This document shows, in pieces, positions 19,038 to 27,429 of a stretch of DNA of 64,000 nucleotides (position 1 is its first letter; each line of letters starts with the position of its first letter). The DNA is from Ignavibacteriales bacterium (GTDB lineage: Bacteria > Bacteroidota > Ignavibacteria > Ignavibacteriales > Ignavibacteriaceae). The notes below the pieces were generated by a model. The model did not search any database and was not told the origin of the DNA. It saw only the letters and a list, made by a program, of their open reading frames with translations. The translations under genes and the position numbers were made by a program. The stretch is taken from positions 186,001 to 250,000 of the forward strand of contig JADJMD010000015.1 in assembly GCA_016709765.1 (NCBI GenBank). Direction: 5' to 3'.

Positions 19038-19397
19038 TTAATCTAGTTTAAACATTATTGGAATTGTTACTTCTGCTTTTACCGGTTTGTTGTCTTTAAT
19101 TCCGGGAGTGAATTTTGTTTTCTTAATTGCATCCATTGCTGCTTTATCGCAATCTGTATTAACACTTTCTACAACTTCTGTTTCTACCACATTACCTTTT
19201 TCATCAATTATAGCTTTAACTATAACCTTCCCTTCAATGCCTGCATCTTTTGCAGTCTGAGGATAGACAACGTTTTTAATCATCTGCTCAATACCACCGA
19301 CTGGTTCAGGGAATTTATCAAGTTTTTCTTCTTGAGCGAAAAGATTTATTCCAAAGAATAATATGAACAGTAACGAAATATTCATTAAGGCTCTCAT
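19038..19397 (-). CDS. secreted stand-alone TonB C-terminal domain protein
   Basis: Protein of 119 residues: signal peptide (ending around FGINLFAQ) followed almost immediately by a TonB C-terminal domain (PEPVGGIEQMIKNVVYPQTAKDAGIEG..., KVIVKAIIDEKGNV, DAIKKTKFTPGIKDNKPVKAEVTIPI). The transmembrane anchor and proline-rich linker of real TonB are missing, so it cannot transduce ExbBD energy in the usual way. It is paralogous to the next gene and belongs to the sigma/anti-sigma cluster. Role unknown. Confidence 0.82.
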   Translation of the reverse strand: MRALMNISLLFILFFGINLFAQEEKLDKFPEPVGGIEQMIKNVVYPQTAKDAGIEGKVIVKAIIDEKGNVVETEVVESVNTDCDKAAMDAIKKTKFTPGIKDNKPVKAEVTIPIMFKLD

Positions 19398-19416
19398 TTT
19401 AATACTCCTTTTATTT

Positions 19417-20148
19417 TTATTGTAATTTAAATTTTACTGGAATAGTAATACTGTATTTAACCGGCACACTGTCTCGTACAGCTGGATTAAATTTTACATT
19501 TTTTATAGCATCAATTGCTGCCTCATCACATCCTGAACCTATACCTTGCATTACGCTTATGTTTGTGACATTCCCATTTTCATCAATATCAACTGTAAGA
19601 TAAACAGTGCCCTCAATTCCTGCTCTTTTAGCGATTTCTGGATAATGAATGTTCTTCTGTATTGCAAACATGCCGCCTATTGGTGAGGGAAGAGAATCTA
19701 CATCTAAACCTCGCTCCAAATTCCCCCAAAAGTTAGTCCAATAAAAAAAAGAAATTTGAAATTTAATAGGGATACTGTCCTTATATACTGGTTTGTCAAA
19801 TACTTTTACTAATTCTTCTATTATTATCTTAGCCACTTTTTCTTCTTTGCCACTTAGAATAATAATCTTATCAAACTTTCCTTTCTCGTTTACATAAAGC
19901 ATCAATTGATAACGATCATTTGGTAGAATATTTAACCCCTCCGCTTTTATTTTCTTATCAATACTATTGTAAAGTTTTCTTTGTTCATCCTTGTTGGTTA
20001 ATTTTGTATTTGGGAGAAAACGCCAGCCAAAATCACCCTCGCTCAAATAACTGTTATCACTTAAATTAATTATTTCCGGTTTCTTTTCTTCTTTACACCC
20101 AAATGGAATTACAAAAAGAAGAATCAATAAAAATAATTTCGTTTTCAT
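19417..20148 (-). CDS. lipoprotein with TonB C-terminal domain
   Basis: The start is chosen at ATG 20148, giving a lipoprotein signal MKTKLFLLILLFVIPFGC with a well-placed lipobox Cys; GAGGT lies just upstream, and this start avoids overlap with the anti-sigma gene. It encodes about 243 residues: a middle region of unknown type (about 25-150) and a C-terminal TonB domain (PSPIGGMFAIQKNIHYPEIAKRAGIEG) closely resembling the downstream 119-residue protein. It ends 19 bp before that gene, so the pair is a tandem duplication in one operon. The product is likely membrane-anchored in the periplasm; no energy-transducing anchor is present. Confidence 0.8.
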   Translation of the reverse strand: MKTKLFLLILLFVIPFGCKEEKKPEIINLSDNSYLSEGDFGWRFLPNTKLTNKDEQRKLYNSIDKKIKAEGLNILPNDRYQLMLYVNEKGKFDKIIILSGKEEKVAKIIIEELVKVFDKPVYKDSIPIKFQISFFYWTNFWGNLERGLDVDSLPSPIGGMFAIQKNIHYPEIAKRAGIEGTVYLTVDIDENGNVTNISVMQGIGSGCDEAAIDAIKNVKFNPAVRDSVPVKYSITIPVKFKLQ

Positions 20149-20155
20149 ATTGACC

Positions 20156-20623
20156 TCAGCTATTTGGTTTAATAATAATTTCGTTATCAAAAGTTGCACG
20201 CACTTCAACACTTGGCAAACTGTTATAAAGCATTTGTATTGTTTTAGATTGATATATCATCTGCTGTGAGAGATTATCAACGCGTTCCTGGTAGTTAGAA
20301 ACTTTAAAGAAAAGATATCCACTTAAAAAAAGTAAAATGAGTGCGGCGGCGTAAGAAATGGCAGAAAATATTTTAATGTTTGAAAATATTCCGGTTCTTG
20401 CAGATGTTTTTGATCCAACAGATCTTAAAATTCTTTCTTCTAATTCTACCGGAACATCTTCTATATCACTATCAACAGCATTTCTTATAATACTTAATTG
20501 CTTAAAATAATCTCTCGCATTTTGGTCGCTTGCAAGCAAGGAAAAAAGATTTACTTCTTTGCTTTTTGCAAGCTCACCATCAAAATAGAAGTTTATCATT
20601 TCTGTTAATTTATTTTCGCTCAT
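20156..20623 (-). CDS. putative anti-sigma factor
   Basis: Protein of 155 residues with a cytoplasmic N-terminal helical domain (MSENKLTEMINFYFDGELAKSKE..., resembling anti-sigma N-termini that count on a DGEL motif) and one transmembrane helix at about 85-105 (ISYAAALILLFLSGYLFF), then a short periplasmic tail. No zinc-binding HxxxCxxC motif. It sits about 110 bp downstream of the ECF sigma gene with a palindromic repeat between them. The likely role is to hold the sigma factor at the membrane; inferred from topology and position. Confidence 0.75.
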   Translation of the reverse strand: MSENKLTEMINFYFDGELAKSKEVNLFSLLASDQNARDYFKQLSIIRNAVDSDIEDVPVELEERILRSVGSKTSARTGIFSNIKIFSAISYAAALILLFLSGYLFFKVSNYQERVDNLSQQMIYQSKTIQMLYNSLPSVEVRATFDNEIIIKPNS

Positions 20624-20644
20624 ATATTTTATCTTTCTATGTTC

Positions 20645-20733
20645 GTCATTGCGAGTGAGTCTTCGAACGAAGCAATCTCAAATATTTTATGTGTGAGATT
20701 GCTTCACCCCGATGAATCGGGGTTCGCAATGAC
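20645..20733. repeat. extragenic palindrome between sigma and anti-sigma genes
   Basis: Long inverted repeat: GTCATTGCGA...GAAGCAATCTCA and TGAGATTGCTTC...TCGCAATGAC, with an inner CCCCGAT/ATCGGGG hairpin. The right end touches the sigma-gene stop codon. It is the best preserved copy of the dispersed family in the window. Confidence 0.85.
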
Positions 20734-21256
20734 TATTGTAAAACCTTTGATATTTTATTTATTAACTTTTGCCGTGCTTTGTACAACCTGCTCTTTACAA
20801 GCTCTTCATCTATCGTAAGAAGAGATGCAATTTCTTTATAGCTTAATCCAGAATATTCTTTTAACACGAATACTTCTTTAAAATCTTCATTCATTAAATC
20901 AAGTTCCGTTAAAATCAATTTATTCAGTTCTTTGTTTTCAATTTCATCTGCAAGCAACAGTGGTGATTCAATTTCAACTTCAGTTATATCAATGGAATTA
21001 GTTATTAGCTTTTTGTTTTTGTACTTCTATAAAAAGTTAAAATCTCGTTTCTTGCTGTTTTAAATAACCAAAATTGAACACTTTGCCTGTTTTGTATAGA
21101 ATTGAGATGTTCAAAAAGCTTAATAAACACATCCTGAACAACATCATCTGCGTGCATTTTATCACCCAGCATTTTTAATGCATAACTGTAAACTCTTCTT
21201 TTATGCTTGTTAAAAAGAAGCGTAAACTCAATTATTTGATTTTCCTCTGATTTCAA
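20733..21256 (-). CDS. ECF-type RNA polymerase sigma factor (frameshifted in this sequence)
   Basis: Sigma-70 family factor of the small extracytoplasmic type, about 175 residues. The region-2 half (21005-21256) has YSYALKMLGDKMHADDVVQDVFIKL; the region-4 half (20733-20957 and the open frame before it) has the helix-turn-helix LSYKEIASLLTIDEELVKSRLYKARQ. The frames are joined by one missing base in the T-runs at 21010-21020, giving ...FYRSTKNKKLITNSIDITE. It is upstream of an anti-sigma and two TonB-domain genes, which it probably autoregulates. The break is most likely an indel error. Confidence 0.85.
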
Positions 21257-21555
21257 ATCGGCTACTGTTTCTTATTTGAAAGATGTAAAAAACGTTAAAA
21301 TGTTTCCGACAGTTAAAATAATATTATTGGAATAATATTTGTTTCCATATAAATCTAATTTAGAACTAAACTTCAACTGGGTGTATTTTAAAATAAACTT
21401 ATCTTTTTTATTTACTTTTAACCATTATTGATAAAAGTAATAATATCTTAAAAGGTAAATTTTACTTTATGTCATCTAAAGTTTATATTGGCAATGGAAA
21501 TTGAGCAATTATTTCAACAATTAACTATTCTTTAACAATAAAAGGACTAACTATA
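21257..21555. other. divergent intergenic region
   Basis: About 299 bp between the sigma factor (minus) and the vWA lipoprotein (plus). Very A/T-rich with runs such as AAAATAATATTATTGGAATAATATTT, which is a short near-palindrome at about 21309-21334. It must contain promoters for both genes, but I cannot place -10/-35 boxes with confidence. Confidence 0.4.
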
Positions 21556-22629
21556 ATGCGTAAGCTACTACTAATTCTTGCGTTAGTGTTTACATCACTA
21601 ATCTATTTTTCATGTGATACCACTGAAGATCCAGCGGATAATTCTGATATTCCAGGCAATCCAACCGGTGTTACGGTTCCTACTCCAACTAAAAATAACG
21701 TATTACCTTCAGCTTCCTTTACGACTACTGGAAGTCGTGTTAAGTTAAATCTACTTGGATTAATTGATCCAACAACAAACCAACCTTTAGTATTGTCTTA
21801 TAATTCAAGCAACCCACAAGCATCTAACATTTTTGTTGAAGAAGATGGAGTTGTTCAAGGATTAAAAGTATCAAAAGTTGGAACAGGAAATGTTTTAACA
21901 GCAGATATAGTTTTTTGTGTTGACAATTCTGGAAGTATGAGTGAAGAAGCAGATTCAGTTGCAGCAAGCATTATTGAGTTTGCAAACTTTTTGCAGACTA
22001 GTGGTTTGGATGTAAAATTTGCTATTGTAGGTTTTGATAGCTATCCAAATGGTGGAATCAATTTTACAAATGCTCAAACACTTAGCTCTTATTTAGATCG
22101 AAATACCGGCACATCCAGAACTTACTACTTTGCTGGACCTGATAGTGTGGCTTTGACTGAACGAGCATACAATTTTGGATATGCTGCTGGTGAAAATGGA
22201 GTTATAGCTGCAATCTTTGCTGATAGTGTATACTCATGGAGATCAGGTGCGCAACGAGTATTTATTAACTTTACTGACGAACCAACCCAATCGCTTACTG
22301 ATGGAACTTGGAATAATGCAATGGGTTGTAGTTTATTAAGTGGCAAGGCAACTGTTCATACAGTTTTTAGCGAAGATTCAACATATTGGACATTTGATTT
22401 TGATGATGAAAGACCCTGGGAACTCTCAACTTGCACAGGTGGAACCATTAAGTTTATACCATCAAATGCAAGTGGACTTAATCTAAAAGACCTGCCTGTT
22501 GCAGGTGCACTTGCAAACAGTTACTTGGTTGAATATGTTTCAGCAAAAACCGGCGTACAACATACAGTTAAAATTACAATTTATACTTCAACTGCAGATG
22601 GTGTTCAAACGTTTAATATAACGTATTAA
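21556..22629 (+). CDS. von Willebrand factor A domain lipoprotein
   Basis: Lipoprotein of 357 residues: signal MRKLLLILALVFTSLIYFSC with the lipobox Cys, a low-complexity Pro/Thr linker, and a vWA domain starting near residue 117 whose MIDAS motif reads VDNSGSMS (DxSxS). The fold suggests metal-dependent ligand or protein binding at the cell surface or periplasm. The C-terminal part (LVEYVSAKTGVQHTVKITI) looks like a beta-sandwich tail. It is monocistronic, with its own terminator. Partner unknown. Confidence 0.85.
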   Translation: MRKLLLILALVFTSLIYFSCDTTEDPADNSDIPGNPTGVTVPTPTKNNVLPSASFTTTGSRVKLNLLGLIDPTTNQPLVLSYNSSNPQASNIFVEEDGVVQGLKVSKVGTGNVLTADIVFCVDNSGSMSEEADSVAASIIEFANFLQTSGLDVKFAIVGFDSYPNGGINFTNAQTLSSYLDRNTGTSRTYYFAGPDSVALTERAYNFGYAAGENGVIAAIFADSVYSWRSGAQRVFINFTDEPTQSLTDGTWNNAMGCSLLSGKATVHTVFSEDSTYWTFDFDDERPWELSTCTGGTIKFIPSNASGLNLKDLPVAGALANSYLVEYVSAKTGVQHTVKITIYTSTADGVQTFNITY

Positions 22630-22652
22630 CGTTTTTAATATTTTTTCTTATT

Positions 22653-22692
22653 AAGCCAATCACCTTATAAAGTGGTTGGCTTTTTTATTTTT
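22653..22692 (+). terminator. Rho-independent terminator after vWA lipoprotein
   Basis: AAGCCAATCAC stem pairs with GTGGTTGGCTT (one G-T pair) around TTATAAA, followed by a T-rich tail TTTTTTATTTTT. Confidence 0.85.
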
Positions 22693-22779
22693 CATGATGT
22701 AATCACATCACATCTGTATGCGTTATACATTGCTAAACTTCCTATTCTTTGGTACTTTTAGCCGTTAAATTATAAGAAA

Positions 22780-23922
22780 ATGAAGAAAATTTTAATTTTA
22801 GGCTCTTCCGGTTCTATCGGTGTTAATACACTTAATGTAGTTAGGAATTTCCCAGATAAATTTCGTGTTGTGGGATTATCAGTAAACTCAAGAATTGATA
22901 TTTTAGAACAACAAATAAAAGAATTTCATCCGGAATTTGTTGTTGTTACTGATGAATACAAAGCCAAGGAGCTTAAATCTAACATAGGAAATTTGTGCGA
23001 AGTATTTTCGGCTGATGATGGACTATTAAAAGCTGCTTCCGAAAAAGATTACGATGTTTTACTTGGAGCAATTGTTGGTTTTGCAGGATTAGCTCCAACG
23101 ATTGAGGCGATTAAACGCGGCAAGAGAATTGCGCTTGCAAACAAAGAAACACTTGTTGTTGCCGGTGAACTTGTTACAAAACTTATTTTGGAAAATTCTG
23201 CGGAAATAATTCCTGTTGATTCTGAACATTCCGCAATTTATCAATGCTTAGTTGGCGAAAATCTTAACGAAGTTGAAAAACTAATTTTAACAGCTTCGGG
23301 CGGTCCATTTCTGAATAAAGAAAAATCGTTTTTTGAAAATGCTACTTTAGATGAGGCACTAAATCATCCAAATTGGAAAATGGGAAGCAAGATTACAATT
23401 GATTCCGCAACGATGATGAATAAAGGGCTTGAAGTTATTGAAGCACATTGGTTATTTGGGTTGCCGGTTGAAAAAATTAATGTTGTTGTTCATCCACAAT
23501 CAATAATTCATTCAATGGTTCAGTTTGTGGATGGATCGATTAAGGCACAGCTTGGTTTACCGGATATGAAATTACCAATACAATATGCGCTAACCTTTCC
23601 GGAAAGATTTAAAAATGATTTTAAACGCACAGATTTACCGGCAATAAATAATTTTTCTTTTTTTGAACCAGATTTTGATAAATTTGAATGTTTAAAGTTA
23701 GCTTTTGATGTTCTAAAAACTGGTGGAACGGCGCCGTGCATTTTGAACGCTGCTAATGAAATTGCTGTAGATAAATTTTTAAATAAAAGAATAAAATTCT
23801 CTCAAATTTCAGAGATGATTAAAAACGCTTTAGATAAAATTGAAAATCACTCAGACCCGGATATGGAAACTATTTTTGAGTGTGATAAGAAAACTAGAGA
23901 ATACGTTAAAATTTTAAGTTAG
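22780..23922 (+). CDS. dxr: 1-deoxy-D-xylulose-5-phosphate reductoisomerase
   Basis: Catalyses the first committed MEP-pathway step, DXP to MEP, using NADPH and a divalent metal. The 380 residues are standard. The N-terminal NADPH motif is GSSGSIGVNT (8-17); the metal/substrate segment is VDSEHSAIYQCL; the flexible-loop and helix signature SATMMNKGLEVIEAHWLFG follows, and the C-terminal helical domain has APCILNAANEIAV. rseP begins 26 bp downstream, a frequent dxr-rseP pairing in bacteria. Confidence 0.97.
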   Translation: MKKILILGSSGSIGVNTLNVVRNFPDKFRVVGLSVNSRIDILEQQIKEFHPEFVVVTDEYKAKELKSNIGNLCEVFSADDGLLKAASEKDYDVLLGAIVGFAGLAPTIEAIKRGKRIALANKETLVVAGELVTKLILENSAEIIPVDSEHSAIYQCLVGENLNEVEKLILTASGGPFLNKEKSFFENATLDEALNHPNWKMGSKITIDSATMMNKGLEVIEAHWLFGLPVEKINVVVHPQSIIHSMVQFVDGSIKAQLGLPDMKLPIQYALTFPERFKNDFKRTDLPAINNFSFFEPDFDKFECLKLAFDVLKTGGTAPCILNAANEIAVDKFLNKRIKFSQISEMIKNALDKIENHSDPDMETIFECDKKTREYVKILS

Positions 23923-23948
23923 AAAAAGATAGAGGAGTTCATCGTTAC

Positions 23949-25304
23949 ATGGATTATATTATTTATTTCGCCATTACAATTGGCATTTTGGTTTTCATTC
24001 ACGAGTTTGGGCATTTTGCGGCAGCTAAACTTAGCGGAATGCGTGCAGACGTTTTTGCAATTGGATTTGGAAAAAGATTATTTGGTTGGAATCGTAAATC
24101 CGGATTTTCATTCGGTGAACTGCCAAAAGATTTTGACGGCGAAGGACATACTGATTATCGTTTAAGTTTATTGCCTCTCGGCGGCTATGTAAAAATAGCT
24201 GGAATGGTTGATGAAAGCGGCGATGTTAGCTTTGCAGATAAAGAACCGCAACCTTATGAATTCCGAGCAAAACCGGTTTGGGCAAAAGTTTTTGTAATTA
24301 CCGCCGGTGTGTTTATGAATCTAATGCTTGCTTGGGTAATATTTTGGGGCGCAAATTTCTTTCAAGGAAAACCAATCACTCCAACTACAACTTTAGCTTA
24401 TGTTGAAGATGGAAGCGCTGCATCAAAATCCGGTTTTATTAGCGGCGATAAAATTTTAAGCGTAAACGAAAAAAAAGTTACCAACTGGGAAGATTTACGT
24501 GCAGAAGTTTTTATAAACACACTTGGCGAAAATATTAACGTAAAAGTTTTACGTGATGGGAAAGAAGAAAATCTTTCAATCAGCAGAAATTTAATTCCGG
24601 ACGATGAAACACAAGGCGCATACTTAATTCCCCAAGGCGTTAAACCAGCCATCGATGAAGTTGTAAAAGATTCGCCAGCAGAAAAATCAGGAATAAAAGC
24701 CGGCGATATTTTACTTGGGATTAATGACGAAGCACTTTACAGCGCCCAACAAGCAACAAATATTATTTCATCAAACAAAGACAAAGAATTAAAGATTACT
24801 GTTGAAAGAGATAAAACACAAAAAGATATTTTTGTTACTCCCGGAAGTGATTCAAAGATTGGGGTCCATATTGCCACAGTGTTTATGGGTGAAACTCATA
24901 TGCGAACTTACGGCGCCTTTGAATCTGTTTATTATGGATGGAAAGATATCGAGAAAATGACCAATCTAACTTTTTCTATGATAGGAAAAGTTTTTACCGG
25001 AAATGTTGAGTTTAAAAAAGCTTTTGGCGGCCCAATTAAGATCGCACAAATTGCTGCTAAATCAGCTGACTCCGGCATTTCAAGTTTTCTATATTTTCTT
25101 GCCCTGCTCAGTTTAAGTTTGGCGATATTAAACATAATGCCCTTCCCTGTTTTAGATGGCGGACATTTAGTTATGATAATAGTGGAAGCAGTAATTAAAA
25201 GAGAAATTCCGATTAAAATTAAAATGGCTATACAGAACACCGGACTTGTACTGCTGCTGCTTTTAATGGCTTTTATAATTTATAATGATATAATTTCACT
25301 TTAG
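23949..25304 (+). CDS. rseP: RIP site-2 zinc metalloprotease RseP
   Basis: Intramembrane metalloprotease that cleaves anti-sigma factors and remnant signal peptides. The HEFGH zinc motif is at residues 18-22 in the first transmembrane helix, and the third zinc ligand is in the C-terminal NIMPFPVLDGGH. Two PDZ domains lie between (about 140-225 and 225-300, GSAASKSGFISGDKIL and DSPAEKSGIKAGDIL). It has 451 residues with about four transmembrane helices. It forms an operon with dxr and ends at a clear terminator. It could process the putative anti-sigma factor at 20156-20623; this is inference only. Confidence 0.96.
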   Translation: MDYIIYFAITIGILVFIHEFGHFAAAKLSGMRADVFAIGFGKRLFGWNRKSGFSFGELPKDFDGEGHTDYRLSLLPLGGYVKIAGMVDESGDVSFADKEPQPYEFRAKPVWAKVFVITAGVFMNLMLAWVIFWGANFFQGKPITPTTTLAYVEDGSAASKSGFISGDKILSVNEKKVTNWEDLRAEVFINTLGENINVKVLRDGKEENLSISRNLIPDDETQGAYLIPQGVKPAIDEVVKDSPAEKSGIKAGDILLGINDEALYSAQQATNIISSNKDKELKITVERDKTQKDIFVTPGSDSKIGVHIATVFMGETHMRTYGAFESVYYGWKDIEKMTNLTFSMIGKVFTGNVEFKKAFGGPIKIAQIAAKSADSGISSFLYFLALLSLSLAILNIMPFPVLDGGHLVMIIVEAVIKREIPIKIKMAIQNTGLVLLLLLMAFIIYNDIISL

Positions 25305-25331
25305 TTGTTTAAACAACTATTGATTTTAATT

Positions 25332-25363
25332 AGCCCCGCATATTTCTGCGGGGTTTTATTTTT
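25332..25363 (+). terminator. Rho-independent terminator after rseP
   Basis: Perfect GCCCCGCA / TGCGGGG(T) stem with a TATTTC loop and a TTTTATTTTT tail, 28 bp after the stop. Confidence 0.92.
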
Positions 25364-25486
25364 CCATCCATCATATTACTTAACCAATCATAAAAAATAT
25401 TCTAATTCTATCTGCCCATGCCGATAAGTTAACAGTGTAAAACAAAAAACTGATTCTCTTTTATATAGGTTAAGATTATATTTGAT

Positions 25487-26602
25487 ATGAACTCTGCAAC
25501 ACTTAATACACTAACAAGTTTTAGTAAAGATAAACCTGAAACAAAAAGTGAGATTATCGATACTTTGAAAAGAAAAAACTTATACTGGATTTCTCAAGCT
25601 TCTGGCTGGAGTTTATATGTAATCGTAAATTTGCTTGTTATTTCATCTTTTGAAACTATTCCATTCAATCGAATTACTCTCTGGGTTCTGTTGGGGTTTT
25701 ACGGAATTATCTTTTCGCATCTATATCGTTTATATATTAAAAAAAATAACTGGACTAATCTACCGCTTAAAAAAATTATTCCGCTAGTTTTAATTGCAAG
25801 CTTAGTTGTTGGAACCATAATTTATATTCCGGTTTATTTCTCAGGACAATTGTTAGAAGTCGAACGACACTCAAAAAATATAATTGCAACATCTATAGCC
25901 GGGATTCTAAATATTTCCAGCACAATACTGGTATGGAATTTAATTTACTTTGCAATTCATTATTTTGAAAATTCTAAAAAGGCAGAAATAGAAACTCTAA
26001 TTTTTGAAGCAGCTGTAAAAGATTTTGAACTTAAAACTCTTAAGGCGCAGCTAAATCCGCATTTTATGTTTAATGCTATGAACAGCATTCGCGCTTTGAT
26101 TGAAGAAGATCCACAAAACGCAAAAGATGCAATTACGAAGCTTTCCAATCTGATGAGATATACTTTAAAGATTGAGAGAACGGAAACTGTTCCGCTTGCA
26201 GAAGAACTAAAAACCATACAAGATTATCTAGATCTTGAAAAGATTAGATTTGAAGAACGACTTAATTATAATATTAAATCGACAACTGAAGCAGATAGAG
26301 TTGAAATTCCTCCGATGATGGTACAAACACTTGTAGAAAATGGAATTAAACATGGTATTTCAAAAATTACAATTGGCGGAAAAGTTGATGTTGATGCAAA
26401 AATTATCCATTCTAACCTTATAATTGAAATTAGAAACAGTGGTAAATTTGATGAAGAAGCTCTCAAAAATTCTCACGGATTTGGTGTAAGCAATACCAAG
26501 CACAGATTAGCATTGTTATATGGAGAGAACGCTTCTCTATCATTAACAAACGAAAACAGCAACATAGTTTTAACAAAGCTTAAAATACCATCAGGAGGTT
26601 AA
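25487..26602 (+). CDS. LytS/YehU-type sensor histidine kinase
   Basis: Membrane sensor kinase of the His_kinase (PF06580) class, 371 residues. Four hydrophobic helices lie between about 45 and 165 with short loops and no large periplasmic domain. The phosphoacceptor His192 is in LKAQLNPHFMFNAMNSIRALI-type context (LNPHFMFNAMN). A HATPase_c domain with VQTLVENGIKHGI and GFGVSNTKHRL completes the core. It is followed after 4 bp by its LytTR response regulator, with AGGAGG as the regulator's ribosome binding site. The signal is unknown. Confidence 0.92.
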   Translation: MNSATLNTLTSFSKDKPETKSEIIDTLKRKNLYWISQASGWSLYVIVNLLVISSFETIPFNRITLWVLLGFYGIIFSHLYRLYIKKNNWTNLPLKKIIPLVLIASLVVGTIIYIPVYFSGQLLEVERHSKNIIATSIAGILNISSTILVWNLIYFAIHYFENSKKAEIETLIFEAAVKDFELKTLKAQLNPHFMFNAMNSIRALIEEDPQNAKDAITKLSNLMRYTLKIERTETVPLAEELKTIQDYLDLEKIRFEERLNYNIKSTTEADRVEIPPMMVQTLVENGIKHGISKITIGGKVDVDAKIIHSNLIIEIRNSGKFDEEALKNSHGFGVSNTKHRLALLYGENASLSLTNENSNIVLTKLKIPSGG

Positions 26603-26606
26603 CGCA

Positions 26607-27326
26607 ATGAAAGCATTAGTTATAGACGACGAAAGATTAGCTCGAACTGAGTTAATAAGACTATTAGAACCATTTAAAGAAATCGAAATTGTGGGAGAGG
26701 CAGTTAATGCCGATGATGCACACAATAAAATATCAGAACTTAGTCCGGATGTAATTTTCTTAGATATTCAAATGCCTGGTAAAACGGGATTTGAGTTACT
26801 TGAGGAATTAGACAGCGTTCCAAAAGTTATTTTTACAACTGCTTATGATGAGTATGCGCTTAAAGCATTTGAATACAATGCTCTTGATTATCTTTTAAAG
26901 CCAATTGAACCGGCTCGATTGGAAGAGTCAATTAAAAAAATAATTGAAGGCAAACGTAAAGATCGAACGCACGATATCTCTCACGAAACATTAACAGCTG
27001 AAGACCAGGTTTTTGTTAAAGATGGAGAAAAATGCTGGTTTGTTAAGTTGGAAAAAGTTCGATTGTTTGAATCTGAAGGGAACTATGTTCGGTTATTCTT
27101 TGATGAAAATAAACCACTTATTTTAAGAACGCTAAATTATCTTGATGAAAGATTAGATCGCAAATCATTTTTCCGTGCAAGTAGAAAACATATTATTAAT
27201 CTTAAATGGGTTGAAAATATTGAGCCGTGGTTAAATGGCGGTTTGCTTGCAAAGTTAAAAGGCGGACATAAGATTGAAGTATCAAGAAGACAAGCAGTTA
27301 AGTTTAAAGAGATGTTGAGTTTGTAA
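26607..27326 (+). CDS. LytTR family response regulator
   Basis: Response regulator of 239 residues: receiver domain with acidic pocket (Asp7-Asp8-Glu9), phosphoacceptor Asp53 (FLDIQMPG), Thr in FTTAYDEYALKAF and Lys in LLKPIEP; then a LytTR DNA-binding domain from about residue 135 (VRLFESEGNYVRLFF, FFRASRKHIINL). LytTR proteins bind direct repeats upstream of targets. It is cognate to the kinase encoded just upstream; target genes are not identifiable here. Confidence 0.94.
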   Translation: MKALVIDDERLARTELIRLLEPFKEIEIVGEAVNADDAHNKISELSPDVIFLDIQMPGKTGFELLEELDSVPKVIFTTAYDEYALKAFEYNALDYLLKPIEPARLEESIKKIIEGKRKDRTHDISHETLTAEDQVFVKDGEKCWFVKLEKVRLFESEGNYVRLFFDENKPLILRTLNYLDERLDRKSFFRASRKHIINLKWVENIEPWLNGGLLAKLKGGHKIEVSRRQAVKFKEMLSL

Positions 27327-27336
27327 TATTTGTTTT

Positions 27337-27421
27337 GTCATTGCAAATCCAGTTTTAGATAGATGAAGCCATCTATAAGTTTGGTAGATTGCCACGCTCT
27401 CAAAGCATTGCTCGCAATGAC
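27337..27421. repeat. extragenic palindrome between convergent genes
   Basis: Left arm GTCATTGCAAATCC and right arm GCTCGCAATGAC, with an inner AGATGAAGCCATCT hairpin and AGATTGCC core. It is a partly decayed copy located between the LytTR regulator and the oppositely oriented receptor-like gene. Confidence 0.7.
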
Positions 27422-27429
27422 CAAAGTTT

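Noticed and set aside
25475..25482. TATATTTG, matching a Bacteroidetes-type -7 box, before the LytS kinase
   Set aside because: It lies only a few bases before the ATG and would imply a leaderless transcript; no -33 partner was evident.
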